From NCBI GenBank assembly GCA_945867155.1, contig CAMBHL010000008.1:1-64000 (forward strand): a DNA stretch of 64,000 bases. Reading direction: 5' to 3'. This document shows, one piece after another, positions 51,267-59,529 of the stretch (within the stretch, counting starts at the first letter, position 1; the number at the start of each line of letters is the position of its first letter). The position numbers were made by a program, and so were the translations under genes. This DNA comes from an uncultured Eubacteriaceae bacterium (GTDB lineage: Bacteria; Bacillota; Clostridia; Eubacteriales; Eubacteriaceae). The notes under the pieces are model-generated. The model ran no database searches and was not told where the DNA came from. It saw only the letters and a list, made by a program, of their open reading frames with translations.

Positions 51267-52489
51267 TGATTCGAAGGCTTTTATCGGTTTCTCAAATCAA
51301 CTATTTTGTCAAAAGTGTTTTATCGACGAACGGTCTTTTAAAAAATATTGAAGTTGAAGGCGAAATCTCCAATTTTAAGGCATATCGAAGTGGTCACTTT
51401 TATTTCTCTTTAAAAGATGAAAAAAGTAGATTGTCTTGCGTAATGTTTGCGCGCAAAACAGTGCAGCTGACTTTTTTCCCGCAAGATGGCATTCATGTTG
51501 TTTGTCGCGGAGCCATTGATGTTTACGAAAAAACTGGTCAATATCAATTGTATGTTGATTCGATGATGCTCAAAGGTTCTGGTGAATGGTTTGCAGCTTT
51601 ACAAAATTTGAAAGAGCATTTAGAACGGTTGGGTTATTTTGATGAAAGATATAAAAAGAAATTGCCCACCCACATTAAAACGGTTGGTGTTGTAACGTCG
51701 GGAAAGGGTGCTGCGATACATGATATTATTACGACGATTAAGAAAAGAGATTCCAGCATTAATATCGTCTTTTATCCGGCTCAGGTTCAGGGTGATGGTG
51801 CGTCGAAAGAAATTGTTGAAGGGATAGAAAAGCTTAATGAGCGTGCGGATGTCGATGCCATTATTATTGGAAGAGGTGGCGGTTCGATTGAAGATCTTTG
51901 GGCTTTTAATGAAAAAAATGTTGCTGATGCCATCTTTAAATCGCATAAACCAATTATTTCAGCTGTTGGGCATGAAACGGATAATACCATTTCCGATTTA
52001 GTGGCAGATGTTCGCGCTGCGACCCCAACGGCTGCAGGCGAACTAGTCTCTCGAGATTATGAATCTAACCGTGATCAGATTTCTTTGATGAGAGAACATT
52101 TGGAACAAGCTTTGCATCGGACTATTTTGCAAAAGCAGCAGGCAGTTGATTATTTAAGACGAATACTGGAATCTAAAAATCCGAGAAAGATCATTCGAGT
52201 TAAAAAGCTTAATCTCCAACATCATGCTGAACGTTTATCTTGGCTGATGCAAAAAAAGACAGTATCATGCCGCTCTCAATTACATTTATTGCAGCAGCAA
52301 CTGCAGCTATTAGATCCACACCATGTATTGGAAAATGGATATGCAATTGTTTATGCACCGGATCATACTGTTGTTGAATCTGCTTCTAAAGCACATCAGT
52401 TAGAACAACTTAGCATAAGATTTAAAGATGGAGAAGTAAAAGTGTTCCTTAAAAGTGAGAAAGAAAATGGCGCGAAAGAAAACATTTGA
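51266..52489 (+). CDS. xseA: Exodeoxyribonuclease VII large subunit
   Basis: 407 residues. It degrades single-stranded DNA with XseB. The OB fold (about 8-105, LSVSQINYFVKSVLST...GHFYFSLKD) is followed by the catalytic core VGVVTSGKGAAIHDIITT (about 135) and IIIGRGGGSIEDLWAFN (about 196), then a long coiled coil. Its ATG overlaps the previous stop by one base. Confidence 0.96.
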   Translation: MIRRLLSVSQINYFVKSVLSTNGLLKNIEVEGEISNFKAYRSGHFYFSLKDEKSRLSCVMFARKTVQLTFFPQDGIHVVCRGAIDVYEKTGQYQLYVDSMMLKGSGEWFAALQNLKEHLERLGYFDERYKKKLPTHIKTVGVVTSGKGAAIHDIITTIKKRDSSINIVFYPAQVQGDGASKEIVEGIEKLNERADVDAIIIGRGGGSIEDLWAFNEKNVADAIFKSHKPIISAVGHETDNTISDLVADVRAATPTAAGELVSRDYESNRDQISLMREHLEQALHRTILQKQQAVDYLRRILESKNPRKIIRVKKLNLQHHAERLSWLMQKKTVSCRSQLHLLQQQLQLLDPHHVLENGYAIVYAPDHTVVESASKAHQLEQLSIRFKDGEVKVFLKSEKENGAKENI

Positions 52490-52694
52490 TGAAAAAATGG
52501 AGAGACTAAAAGAAATTATTTCAATGATGGATCAAGATACAATTAGTCTGGAAGAATCTCTTAAGTATTATGAAGAAGGGATGACATTGTTGAAAAAATG
52601 CGAAAAAGATCTGGATACAGCCGAGGGGAAAATAGAAATTTTGTCGAATGGACAATCCGATATGACATTGGAAGAATCCAGTCAGGAAAAATAG
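52467..52694 (+). CDS. xseB: Exodeoxyribonuclease VII small subunit
   Basis: 75 residues, helical. It has the typical FDEKMERLKEIISMM and LEESLKYYEEGMTLLKKCEK. I chose ATG 52467; the frame is also open from GTG 52455. It overlaps the 3' end of xseA by 23 bases, the usual coupled arrangement. Confidence 0.94.
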   Translation: MARKKTFDEKMERLKEIISMMDQDTISLEESLKYYEEGMTLLKKCEKDLDTAEGKIEILSNGQSDMTLEESSQEK

Positions 52695-52706
52695 GAGAGA
52701 AATTTT

Positions 52707-53609
52707 ATGAACCATGATTTTAAAAAAAATCTAGAGCAAATGGCGGATGAGGTTGAAAAAGATTTATTAAGGTGTTTTGACAAACTTTTTGACGCTCCGG
52801 ATATTATTATTTCATCTATGAAGTATAGCTTGTTTGCGGGTGGTAAAAGAATACGCCCGGTGTTAATGCGAAAAACTTGCGAATTATTTGGCGGTACGAT
52901 TGAAGACGTTCGTGCCTTATCATGTGCTATTGAAATGATACACACATATTCGCTGATTCATGATGATCTTCCGGAAATGGATAATGATGATCTGCGAAGA
53001 GGACAGCCTTCAAATCACAAGGTTTACGGCAATAATATTGCGGTATTAGCAGGAGATGCGCTGTTAAATTACGCTGTGGAAACGGCTGTTTCAGGGATAA
53101 AGCATCTTCCTGAATCAAAAAAAAGCTGCGGGATTCAGTCGCTTAACGTATTAATGAACGCTTCCGGTGTTAATGGCATGATTGGCGGGCAAGTTGGAGA
53201 TGTATTAGCTGAAAATGATGATGAAATGAATGCCGAAAAATTAAAATACATTCATTCACATAAAACAGGCGCACTATTAACAGCAGCACTTCTTTGTGGT
53301 TCGATCATGGCAGGAGCAGATGAAAAATCATTAAAATTGATCCGACAATACGGAGAATCTATTGGAACCGCTTTTCAAATTGTTGATGATGTTTTGGATG
53401 TTACTTCTGATACGAAGACGCTGGGAAAACCGGTCCATAGTGATCAAGAAGATCATAAAACGACGATGGTCTCTTTATACGGTTTAGAAAGCGCTCAAGA
53501 AAAGGTTACAGAATATTATCAGGCAGCTTGCAGAGCGCTCGATGAACTGTCAATTGATACTGAATTTTATCGGCAAATGGCGGATTATATTTGCAAACGT
53601 GCTTATTGA
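52707..53609 (+). CDS. ispA: Polyprenyl (farnesyl/geranylgeranyl) diphosphate synthase
   Basis: 300 residues. It condenses isopentenyl diphosphate with allylic diphosphates. The first Asp-rich motif is IHDDLPEMDNDDLRRG (about 86) and the second is IVDDVLDVTSDT (about 228). GGKRIRPVL (about 46) binds pyrophosphate. Its place after xseAB is standard, and dxs often follows, but here it does not. Chain length cannot be fixed with certainty. Confidence 0.93.
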   Translation: MNHDFKKNLEQMADEVEKDLLRCFDKLFDAPDIIISSMKYSLFAGGKRIRPVLMRKTCELFGGTIEDVRALSCAIEMIHTYSLIHDDLPEMDNDDLRRGQPSNHKVYGNNIAVLAGDALLNYAVETAVSGIKHLPESKKSCGIQSLNVLMNASGVNGMIGGQVGDVLAENDDEMNAEKLKYIHSHKTGALLTAALLCGSIMAGADEKSLKLIRQYGESIGTAFQIVDDVLDVTSDTKTLGKPVHSDQEDHKTTMVSLYGLESAQEKVTEYYQAACRALDELSIDTEFYRQMADYICKRAY

Positions 53610-53692
53610 TAAAATGACTTAATTTGGCAAAAAAATATCACGCATTATTTTGACTTTTATGATATTTTTTAACAAAACGAAAGGAAAAGCTT

Positions 53693-53983
53693 ATGTGTAC
53701 GATAAATATATATAATCCTATAGACGTCCACCTTCAATATTCTGAAGCATTGGAAATGAAGCGTATTGTGGAAGCTCTAAATAAACTTGGCGTGGATATT
53801 CATCTGCGTGATTTTTCAAAGGATCAATCTTCATATACAAATGGCCCAGCAGAACGGGTGCTGTTGACAGATGGGCCAGATGCTTTTCCCGTTACCGTCG
53901 TTGATGGTGAAATCTTCCAAAAAAAGTCTTATCCAGATTATTACGAATTGCTAAAATGGAGTGGACTTGATCAGGAACAATAA
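53693..53983 (+). CDS. ArsD-like thioredoxin-fold protein
   Basis: 96 residues resembling the ArsD family: INIYNPIDVHLQYSEALEMK, then GVDIHLRDFSKDQSSYTNGP and PVTVVDGEI. True ArsD uses paired cysteines near the N-terminus to carry arsenite; here only Cys2 is present, and no ars genes are adjacent. It may be a metallochaperone-like protein of another function. It has its own promoter region and terminator. Confidence 0.65.
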   Translation: MCTINIYNPIDVHLQYSEALEMKRIVEALNKLGVDIHLRDFSKDQSSYTNGPAERVLLTDGPDAFPVTVVDGEIFQKKSYPDYYELLKWSGLDQEQ

Positions 53984-53998
53984 TTTTTTGATATATTA

Positions 53999-54032
53999 AG
54001 AACTGCGTTATTCATGCAGTTCTTTTTTTTCA
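53999..54032 (+). terminator. Terminator after the ArsD-like gene
   Basis: AGAACTGC and GCAGTTCT arms around GTTATTCAT (53999-54024), followed by eight T's. Confidence 0.88.
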
Positions 54033-54137
54033 GTCATCATAATTAGAATGAAAAATTTTCAAAAAACAGAATGAAAGCCTTTAAAGTTATGCTATAATAG
54101 TAATGTAAAATCTTTTGAAAGGAATTAATGATAGATT

Positions 54138-54983
54138 GTGAAAATTGTTCAAGCAAAAGATATTACACAAAAAGTTGCTCAGTTGTGTGTCGAAATTAAT
54201 ACAAAATTAGCAGACGATATTGACAGCACACTAAAAAAGGAAGAACGCCAAGAGCCTTATCCGCTTGCTCGAAATATTTTGTCTGTTATTAATGAAAATC
54301 GGAATTTAGCAATAAATGCAAGGCGTCCGATTTGTCAGGACACCGGAATGGTTGTTGCCTTTGTCAAATACGGACAAGAAATCATGATTAAAGACGGAGG
54401 CATTGAGCAGGCTATTCAGGAAGGTGTCAGACAAGCATATTGTCAAGGTTATATGCGAAAATCTGTAGTTAAAGATCCTTTACTGAGAAATGAGAATACT
54501 CAGGATAATACACCAGCGATTGTGCATTATCAAATTGTGCCGGGTGAGGTCCTTCAGATTTCGGTCATGGCCAAGGGATTTGGCAGTGAGAACACCAGCG
54601 CACTGAAAATGCTAAAACCTGCAGATGGTGTGGAAGGAGTTAAGCATTTTGTACTTGATACGATTCGAAAAGGAGCACCTAATGCTTGTGCCCCTATTAT
54701 CGCAGGTATAGGCATAGGAGGCGACTTTGAGAAGGCAGCCTTATTAGCAAAAGAAGCTTTGTTCATCCCTTTAGACCAACATCATAAAAAACCGCATTTG
54801 CGTGCACTAGAAAAAGAATTGCTGCGAAAAGTTAATGAAATGGGAATAGGCCCAATGGGAATGGGTGGCCAGACGACCATGCTAGGCATCCATGTTTTAG
54901 ATTATCCAACGCATATTGCCGGCCTTCCCGTTGCAGTAAATATTTGCTGTTACGTTGATCGACGTGGAACGGTGGTGTTTTAA
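54138..54983 (+). CDS. Fumarate hydratase, alpha subunit (class I, Fe-S)
   Basis: 281 residues. With the next gene it makes the two-subunit, oxygen-sensitive fumarase/tartrate dehydratase. Cysteines for the 4Fe-4S cluster are visible in RRPICQDTGMVVAF (about 65), APNACAPIIAG (about 180) and later. GPMGMGGQTTMLG (about 238) is diagnostic. The start is GTG 54138; a ribosome site GAAAGGAA lies rather far upstream. The beta gene follows without a gap. Confidence 0.92.
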   Translation: MKIVQAKDITQKVAQLCVEINTKLADDIDSTLKKEERQEPYPLARNILSVINENRNLAINARRPICQDTGMVVAFVKYGQEIMIKDGGIEQAIQEGVRQAYCQGYMRKSVVKDPLLRNENTQDNTPAIVHYQIVPGEVLQISVMAKGFGSENTSALKMLKPADGVEGVKHFVLDTIRKGAPNACAPIIAGIGIGGDFEKAALLAKEALFIPLDQHHKKPHLRALEKELLRKVNEMGIGPMGMGGQTTMLGIHVLDYPTHIAGLPVAVNICCYVDRRGTVVF

Positions 54984-55553
54984 ATGAAAAAGATAATATC
55001 GACACCGTTATCAGATGAAATGATTGCATCACTTTCTTGTGGTGATCAAGTCCTTATTTCCGGCACCATTTATACTGCGCGTGATGCAGCTCATAAACGG
55101 TTGCTTGAAGATTTAAATCAAAATAAAAGATTGCCCTTTGATATAAAAAATCAAATTGTATTTTATATGGGACCTTGTCCTGCAGCGCCTGGCGAGGTCA
55201 TTGGACCTGCGGGCCCAACAACGTCACACCGAATGGACAAATATACGCCTAAATTATTAAGCTTAGGATTAAAAGGAATGATTGGTAAAGGAAATCGTTC
55301 TTTAGAAGTAATTGAAAGCATGAAAAAATATTACGATGTATATTTTGCTTGTGTAGGCGGGACAGGAACTCTTTGTGCTAAGCACATTTTACATTCAGAG
55401 GTCATTGCTTATTCGGATTTAGGAACAGAAGCTATTAGAAAAATTGAAGTTGAAGATTTTCCTGTTTTTGTTGCAATTGATGCAAAAGGCAATAATATAT
55501 ATGAAAGCGGCCCTGAAAAATTTCGAAAATATTTAGCAACACAGAATAATTAA
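54984..55553 (+). CDS. Fumarate hydratase, beta subunit (class I, Fe-S)
   Basis: 189 residues with the swivelling C-terminal fold: SCGDQVLISGTIYTARDAAH, then YMGPCPAAPGEVIGPAGPTT and MIGKGNRS. It pairs with the alpha subunit to complete the active site. It is directly adjacent, with an ATG after TTTTAA. Confidence 0.93.
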   Translation: MKKIISTPLSDEMIASLSCGDQVLISGTIYTARDAAHKRLLEDLNQNKRLPFDIKNQIVFYMGPCPAAPGEVIGPAGPTTSHRMDKYTPKLLSLGLKGMIGKGNRSLEVIESMKKYYDVYFACVGGTGTLCAKHILHSEVIAYSDLGTEAIRKIEVEDFPVFVAIDAKGNNIYESGPEKFRKYLATQNN

Positions 55554-55574
55554 GATTCAATGGAGGAAAAAATA

Positions 55575-56828
55575 ATGAATAGTAATAGAATGGTGATTCC
55601 ATCATCAGTCAGAGAAGCTGGAAATGATCCTATTTTTCATATTGCAGAGTTAGCAAAAAAGAGGATTGCGGATATTGGAGCAGATCCGGTCATTAATTCT
55701 ACGATTGGCTCCTTAATGGACGATCAAGGCAATTTAGTGGCTTTGAAAAGTGTTTACTCTACTTTTAGGGGATTGAAAGATTCAGAAATTGCTGGATATG
55801 CAAGTATCGCAGGACTTCCAGAGTTCTTGAACAGTGTCGTCTATGCTTGCTTTAAAAATCATAGACCCGATGGTTATATTGAAGCGGTTGCTACTCCAGG
55901 GGGAACGGGAGCCGTTCGGCATGCCATCGCAAATTACAGCGAATATGGTGATAAAGTATTAGTTCAGGATTGGCACTGGGCACCTTATGGCACGATTGCA
56001 CACGAAAATCGTCGAGAAATTGAAACTTTTACACTTTTCGATAAAGATGGGAATTTTAATTTCGAATCTTACGAAAGCAAAATGCTTGAATTGTTAGAAA
56101 AGCAAAAACGTGTTTTGAGCATTTTAAATACGCCGGCTCACAATCCAACAGGTTACGATATTTCAGATGATGAATGGAAAAAATTGGTCGCATTCTATAC
56201 CAAAACTGCAAATGAACATCCGGATTGGCGCATCATCATTCTTTGCGATATCGCTTATATTGATTTTGCAGGTAAAGGAGAAAGTGCAAGAGAATTTATG
56301 ACCATTCTTTCTGGAATGCCTGAAAATGTATTGCCGTTATATGCTTATTCGGCTTCTAAAACGATGACCATGTACGGTTTGAGAAATGGCGCATTACTTT
56401 GTGTCGCGCCCACTAAAGAAATTGCAGAAGAATTTAAAGCAACTTGCTCATTTTCAAACAGAGGAACGTGGTCAAATGGAACAAGATCTGCACAGGCTAC
56501 TTTAGCGAAAATTATTTCAAATGATGATTTGAGAGAAGAATTTGAAGCAGAACAGATCAGCTGGAGAGAAACACTTCAAAAACGTGCGAAGGCTTTCATG
56601 GACGCTGCAAAACAAGTAGACCTTAAAACTTGTACTTATCGTGATGGCTTCTTTATTTCGATTCCTTGTGAACATCGGGAAGAAATAAGGGATTATCTGG
56701 CAGATAAGAAAAACTTCTTTATTGTTGCTTTGCAGAAAGGACTTCGATTCGCACCTTGCGCAGTTAACGAAGAAAAATGCGGAAAAGCTCCAGCATTAAT
56801 TAAAGAAGCAATCGATGCGTTTGATTAA
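55575..56828 (+). CDS. Pyridoxal-phosphate aminotransferase, class I/II
   Basis: 417 residues from ATG 55575, with GGAGG eight bases upstream. ATPGGTGAVRHAIANY (about 103) binds the cofactor phosphate, NTPAHNPTGYDIS (about 190) includes the conserved Asn, and the lysine that forms the Schiff base is in YSASKTMTMYG (about 262). It looks like an aspartate/aromatic-type aminotransferase. A LacI-type regulator follows 14 bases later and probably controls this gene or a wider pathway. Confidence 0.9.
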   Translation: MNSNRMVIPSSVREAGNDPIFHIAELAKKRIADIGADPVINSTIGSLMDDQGNLVALKSVYSTFRGLKDSEIAGYASIAGLPEFLNSVVYACFKNHRPDGYIEAVATPGGTGAVRHAIANYSEYGDKVLVQDWHWAPYGTIAHENRREIETFTLFDKDGNFNFESYESKMLELLEKQKRVLSILNTPAHNPTGYDISDDEWKKLVAFYTKTANEHPDWRIIILCDIAYIDFAGKGESAREFMTILSGMPENVLPLYAYSASKTMTMYGLRNGALLCVAPTKEIAEEFKATCSFSNRGTWSNGTRSAQATLAKIISNDDLREEFEAEQISWRETLQKRAKAFMDAAKQVDLKTCTYRDGFFISIPCEHREEIRDYLADKKNFFIVALQKGLRFAPCAVNEEKCGKAPALIKEAIDAFD

Positions 56829-56842
56829 TTCCAAGATGGAGA

Positions 56843-57859
56843 ATGGGAATGAAAGTAAAAATTGTTGATGTTGCAAAAGAGGCCAATGTTTCTGTTGCGA
56901 CAGTTTCTCGTGTTGTCAATAATATCCCTTTAGTTAATGAGGAAACTCGTGAGAGAGTTTTAAAGGCGATAAAGAAAACAGGATACAAACCTAATGCAAT
57001 TGCAAGAAGCCTTAAGATCCAGAAAACCAATACATTAGGTATTATGATTCCAGATATTTTGGATCCTTTTTATACCTGGATTGTCCGCGGTGCAGAAGAT
57101 GTCTGTGGGATTTATAATTACAACATCATTTTGAGTGATACAGATTTTAATCCAGAAAAAGAAAAGAAGTCACTCAATGTTTTGGTTGAAAAACAATGCG
57201 ACGGTATAATCTATGTAGGAAAAGATCTGACAGATGATATGCGTGACCGCTTGACTTCAGCATCTTGTGAAGTGGTTTTAGGCTGTGTTCCGGATGTCAC
57301 CGGAAAGTTGTCAGGGGTGCTTATCGATAATGCTTCAGCAGCATATGATTTAACGTCAAAAGTGATCGATGCAGGACATCGCAACAATATTGTCTTTAGT
57401 GATGAAGGAAATCCGGGATATATTGTTGAAAAAAGGCTTGAAGGTGTTCAGAGAGCTTATAAAGAAAAAGGGTTGGCTTTTAGTGACGAACAAATTTATC
57501 ATTGCCTGCCCTCTATTTCCGGTGGATATAACCAGATGAAAGAAATCCTTGAACAGGGCGATGTTGAATTCTCAAATGTATTTTGTTTTAATGATCAAAT
57601 GGCATTAGGCGCAATCCGCGCGATTGAAGAAAAAGGTTACCGTGTACCTGAAGACTATTCGGTTACAGGATTTAATGATTTTTGGATATCTGAATGGGTA
57701 ATGCCAAGAATTACAACAATTTCTCAGCCGATGTATGATATCGGAGCTGTCGCGACGCGAATGCTGATTAAGATGTGTGAAAAAGAAGAAACTGAAATGA
57801 AAACTTTGTATGTTCCATATGAAGTTAAAGTTCGAGATTCAGTTAAAGGAATCAATTAG
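56843..57859 (+). CDS. LacI-family transcriptional regulator
   Basis: 338 residues. The LacI helix-turn-helix is KIVDVAKEANVSVATVSRVV, with the hinge helix NAIARSLK (about 52). A periplasmic-binding-like sensor domain follows (TLGIMIPDILDPFYTWIVRG onward). Either ATG 56843 or 56849 may be used (GGAGAATGG upstream favours 56849). The effector is unknown. Confidence 0.92.
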   Translation: MGMKVKIVDVAKEANVSVATVSRVVNNIPLVNEETRERVLKAIKKTGYKPNAIARSLKIQKTNTLGIMIPDILDPFYTWIVRGAEDVCGIYNYNIILSDTDFNPEKEKKSLNVLVEKQCDGIIYVGKDLTDDMRDRLTSASCEVVLGCVPDVTGKLSGVLIDNASAAYDLTSKVIDAGHRNNIVFSDEGNPGYIVEKRLEGVQRAYKEKGLAFSDEQIYHCLPSISGGYNQMKEILEQGDVEFSNVFCFNDQMALGAIRAIEEKGYRVPEDYSVTGFNDFWISEWVMPRITTISQPMYDIGAVATRMLIKMCEKEETEMKTLYVPYEVKVRDSVKGIN

Positions 57860-57870
57860 TAAAGATTTGT

Positions 57871-57923
57871 AAGCAGCAACGACAGTAGGGAAGAAATCAC
57901 TGATCTGTCGTTGTTGCTTTTGA
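57871..57923 (+). terminator. Terminator after the LacI-family gene
   Basis: A 15-bp stem (57871-57885 with 57905-57919, one G:U) built on CAACGACAG/CTGTCGTTG, followed by TTTT. Confidence 0.85.
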
Positions 57924-57955
57924 TGAATTTTTTGTTAAAAAAATATAAAAAAGTA

Positions 57956-57984
57956 TTGACAGGGACCTTAAATTCTACTATAAT
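57956..57984 (+). promoter_or_regulatory. Consensus promoter of the five-tRNA operon
   Basis: TTGACA (57956-57961) and TATAAT (57979-57984) are perfect matches, exactly 17 bases apart. The first tRNA begins 36 bases downstream. Confidence 0.9.
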
Positions 57985-58019
57985 TTATCTTGTTCTGTTA
58001 CGAAAGTAATTGAGCAAGC

Positions 58020-58093
58020 GCGGGTGTAGCTCAGTGGTAGAGCCCTGGCCTTCCAAGCCAGTCGCGAGGGTCCGATTCCCTTCACCCGCTCCA
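58020..58093 (+). tRNA. tRNA-Gly (anticodon TCC)
   Basis: 74 bases. Acceptor GCGGGTG/CACCCGC, anticodon loop CTTCCAA in a CTGGC/GCCAG stem, CCA encoded (preceded by T). Confidence 0.95.
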
Positions 58094-58118
58094 GTATATA
58101 TCTCTTGGTTGGGCATGA

Positions 58119-58195
58119 GCGCCAATAGCTCAGTTGGATAGAGCAGCGGCCTTCTAAGCCGCGTGCCCGGGGTTCGAATCCCTGTTGGCGCGCCA
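58119..58195 (+). tRNA. tRNA-Arg (anticodon TCT)
   Basis: 77 bases. Acceptor GCGCCAA/TTGGCGC, anticodon loop CTTCTAA in a GCGGC/GCCGC stem, T-loop TTCGAAT, CCA encoded. Confidence 0.95.
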
Positions 58196-58204
58196 TTTTA
58201 GTGT

Positions 58205-58281
58205 GGTGGATGTAGTTCAGTTGGTAGAGCGCCAGATTGTGGTTCTGGTTGTCGGGGGTTCGAGTCCCTTCATCCACCCCA
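58205..58281 (+). tRNA. tRNA-His (anticodon GTG)
   Basis: 77 bases including the extra G-1 opposite C73 that marks histidine tRNAs. Acceptor GTGGATG/CATCCAC, anticodon loop TTGTGGT, CCA encoded. Confidence 0.95.
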
Positions 58282-58292
58282 TTTTTTTGTCT

Positions 58293-58368
58293 AGGGGTAT
58301 GGCCAAGTGGTTAAGGCACCAGACTTTGACTCTGGAACTCGCAGGTTCGACTCCTGCTACCCCTGCCA
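58293..58368 (+). tRNA. tRNA-Gln (anticodon TTG)
   Basis: 76 bases. Acceptor AGGGGTA/TACCCCT, anticodon loop CTTTGAC in a CCAGA/TCTGG stem, CCA encoded. Confidence 0.94.
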
Positions 58369-58393
58369 TCAGAAAAGTTGATATTTATTATAT

Positions 58394-58469
58394 GATCCAT
58401 TAGCTCAGTTGGTAGAGCATCTGACTTTTAATCAGGGTGTCCGGGGTTCAAATCCCCGATGGATCACCA
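58394..58469 (+). tRNA. tRNA-Lys (anticodon TTT)
   Basis: 76 bases. Acceptor GATCCAT/ATGGATC, anticodon loop CTTTTAA in a TCTGA/TCAGG stem, CCA encoded. Confidence 0.95.
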
Positions 58470-58480
58470 TTTAAAGTTTT

Positions 58481-58514
58481 AACGCTGAATCCGATAAGGA
58501 TTTGGCGTTTTTTC
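58481..58514 (+). terminator. Terminator of the tRNA operon
   Basis: AACGCTGAATCC (58481-58492) pairs with GGATTTGGCGTT (58498-58509) with G:U pairs, followed by T's. Confidence 0.82.
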
Positions 58515-58626
58515 TTTGCAAAGAAATAGAAGCAGATCAGTAGAATTACATTGAAAATGTTTAATTTTATATTGAAAATTTGATATAATACAAGAAAAGT
58601 ACTAAAGATAATTTAAAGGATTTAAA

Positions 58627-59141
58627 GTGAAGCGAATAATATTAAAATGCCAAAAAAATTGCCAAGATATTGATAGAGAGAGCGCTATTTGTTTTCATGG
58701 ATGGTTAATGCAATACGTAAGCCCGTCTTTTGCTAATCAAACTCATAGAACAGGTAATAATCCGTTTAGTCTTTATACATTAATGGATGATATAGAGATC
58801 TCTTTTGTTCTAAATCTTTTAACAGAAAGCGCTGAAAAAGAAATAATGCCTGTAGTATTGGACGATCATTGCAAGTCGTTGGCATTAAGCCGTACTGATC
58901 AGGGTGTCTTTAAAATCGTCAGCAAAACCGTTCTTCAGTTAACACAAGAGGAGTTATCGCACCGTTTCTATTCAGAGGGTATTGAGCGCTTTCATAAAAT
59001 TCAATTATTAACGCCAACAGCCTTCAAAACACATGGACATTATTACTTTCTCCCTGATATCCGTTTGATTTTTCAGAGCTTAATGAAAAAGTATAACTCT
59101 GTTTTCGAAGGTACAGAGCGTATTAACCTTGATTTGTTAAA
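58627..59141 (+). pseudogene. cas6: Cas6-type CRISPR endoribonuclease, C-terminally truncated
   Basis: The start is GTG 58627, with AAAGGA upstream. About 172 residues belong to the gene: an N-terminal RRM-like part (GWLMQYVSPSFANQTH), then KIQLLTPTAFKTHGHYYFLP and DIRLIFQSLMKKYNSVFEGT, which I recognise as the Cas6 family that processes type III/I-B transcripts. Full-length Cas6 is about 230-250 residues and ends in a glycine-rich loop needed for RNA binding. Here that part is missing and the frame runs into the first CRISPR repeat at 59142, ending at 59340. RNA cleavage is probably lost. Confidence 0.72.
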
Positions 59142-59321
59142 AATCGAACACTATCCCCGCTTAAAGGGGACGAGAACTATCCTTTATCCGGTCGCTATTC
59201 TTAACTTTTCTATGAATCGAACACTATCCCCGCTTAAAGGGGACGAGAACCAAAAAAGAGTAACTTTAATAAGACTCTTCTTTTTAATTGAACACTATCC
59301 CCGCTTAAAGGGGACGAGAAC
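59142..59321. CRISPR. Short CRISPR array, three 36-base repeats and two spacers
   Basis: Repeats at 59142-59177, 59215-59250 and 59286-59321 are identical over the last 32 bases; the third differs by one base (C to T at position 4). Each has a CCCC-GCTTAAA-GGGG hairpin and ends ACGAGAAC, the 8-base 5' tag found in type III-A crRNAs such as those of Staphylococcus epidermidis. The spacers are 59178-59214 (37 bases) and 59251-59285 (35 bases). No cas1, cas2, cas10 or csm gene lies in the window, so the array looks like a remnant attached to a broken cas6. Confidence 0.9.
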
Positions 59322-59367
59322 AGATAATACGCTACAGTAAGAAAAAAACATTCTTTTTCTGAGAAAT

Positions 59368-59393
59368 AAAAAACGGCTAAGGCCGTTTTTTTA
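59368..59393 (+). terminator. Terminator after the CRISPR remnant
   Basis: ACGGC (59373-59377) and GCCGT (59382-59386) around TAAG, extended by A:T pairs on both sides, with T's to 59392. Confidence 0.85.
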
Positions 59394-59529
59394 TTGTAGA
59401 TTGACTTGTCATAAGCTTTAATAGTCATTAGACTTCTCAATAAATTCCGTTGAAATATTAAAATGCTTATTGTATAATTATTGGCGTTAGATTTAAAATT
59501 ATTAATTTCTAGGAAGTGAGGAGTCTTTT

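Noticed and set aside
57978..58403. Open frames on both strands over the five-tRNA cluster
   Set aside because: The sequence folds into complete tRNAs with CCA ends; coding reading is accidental.
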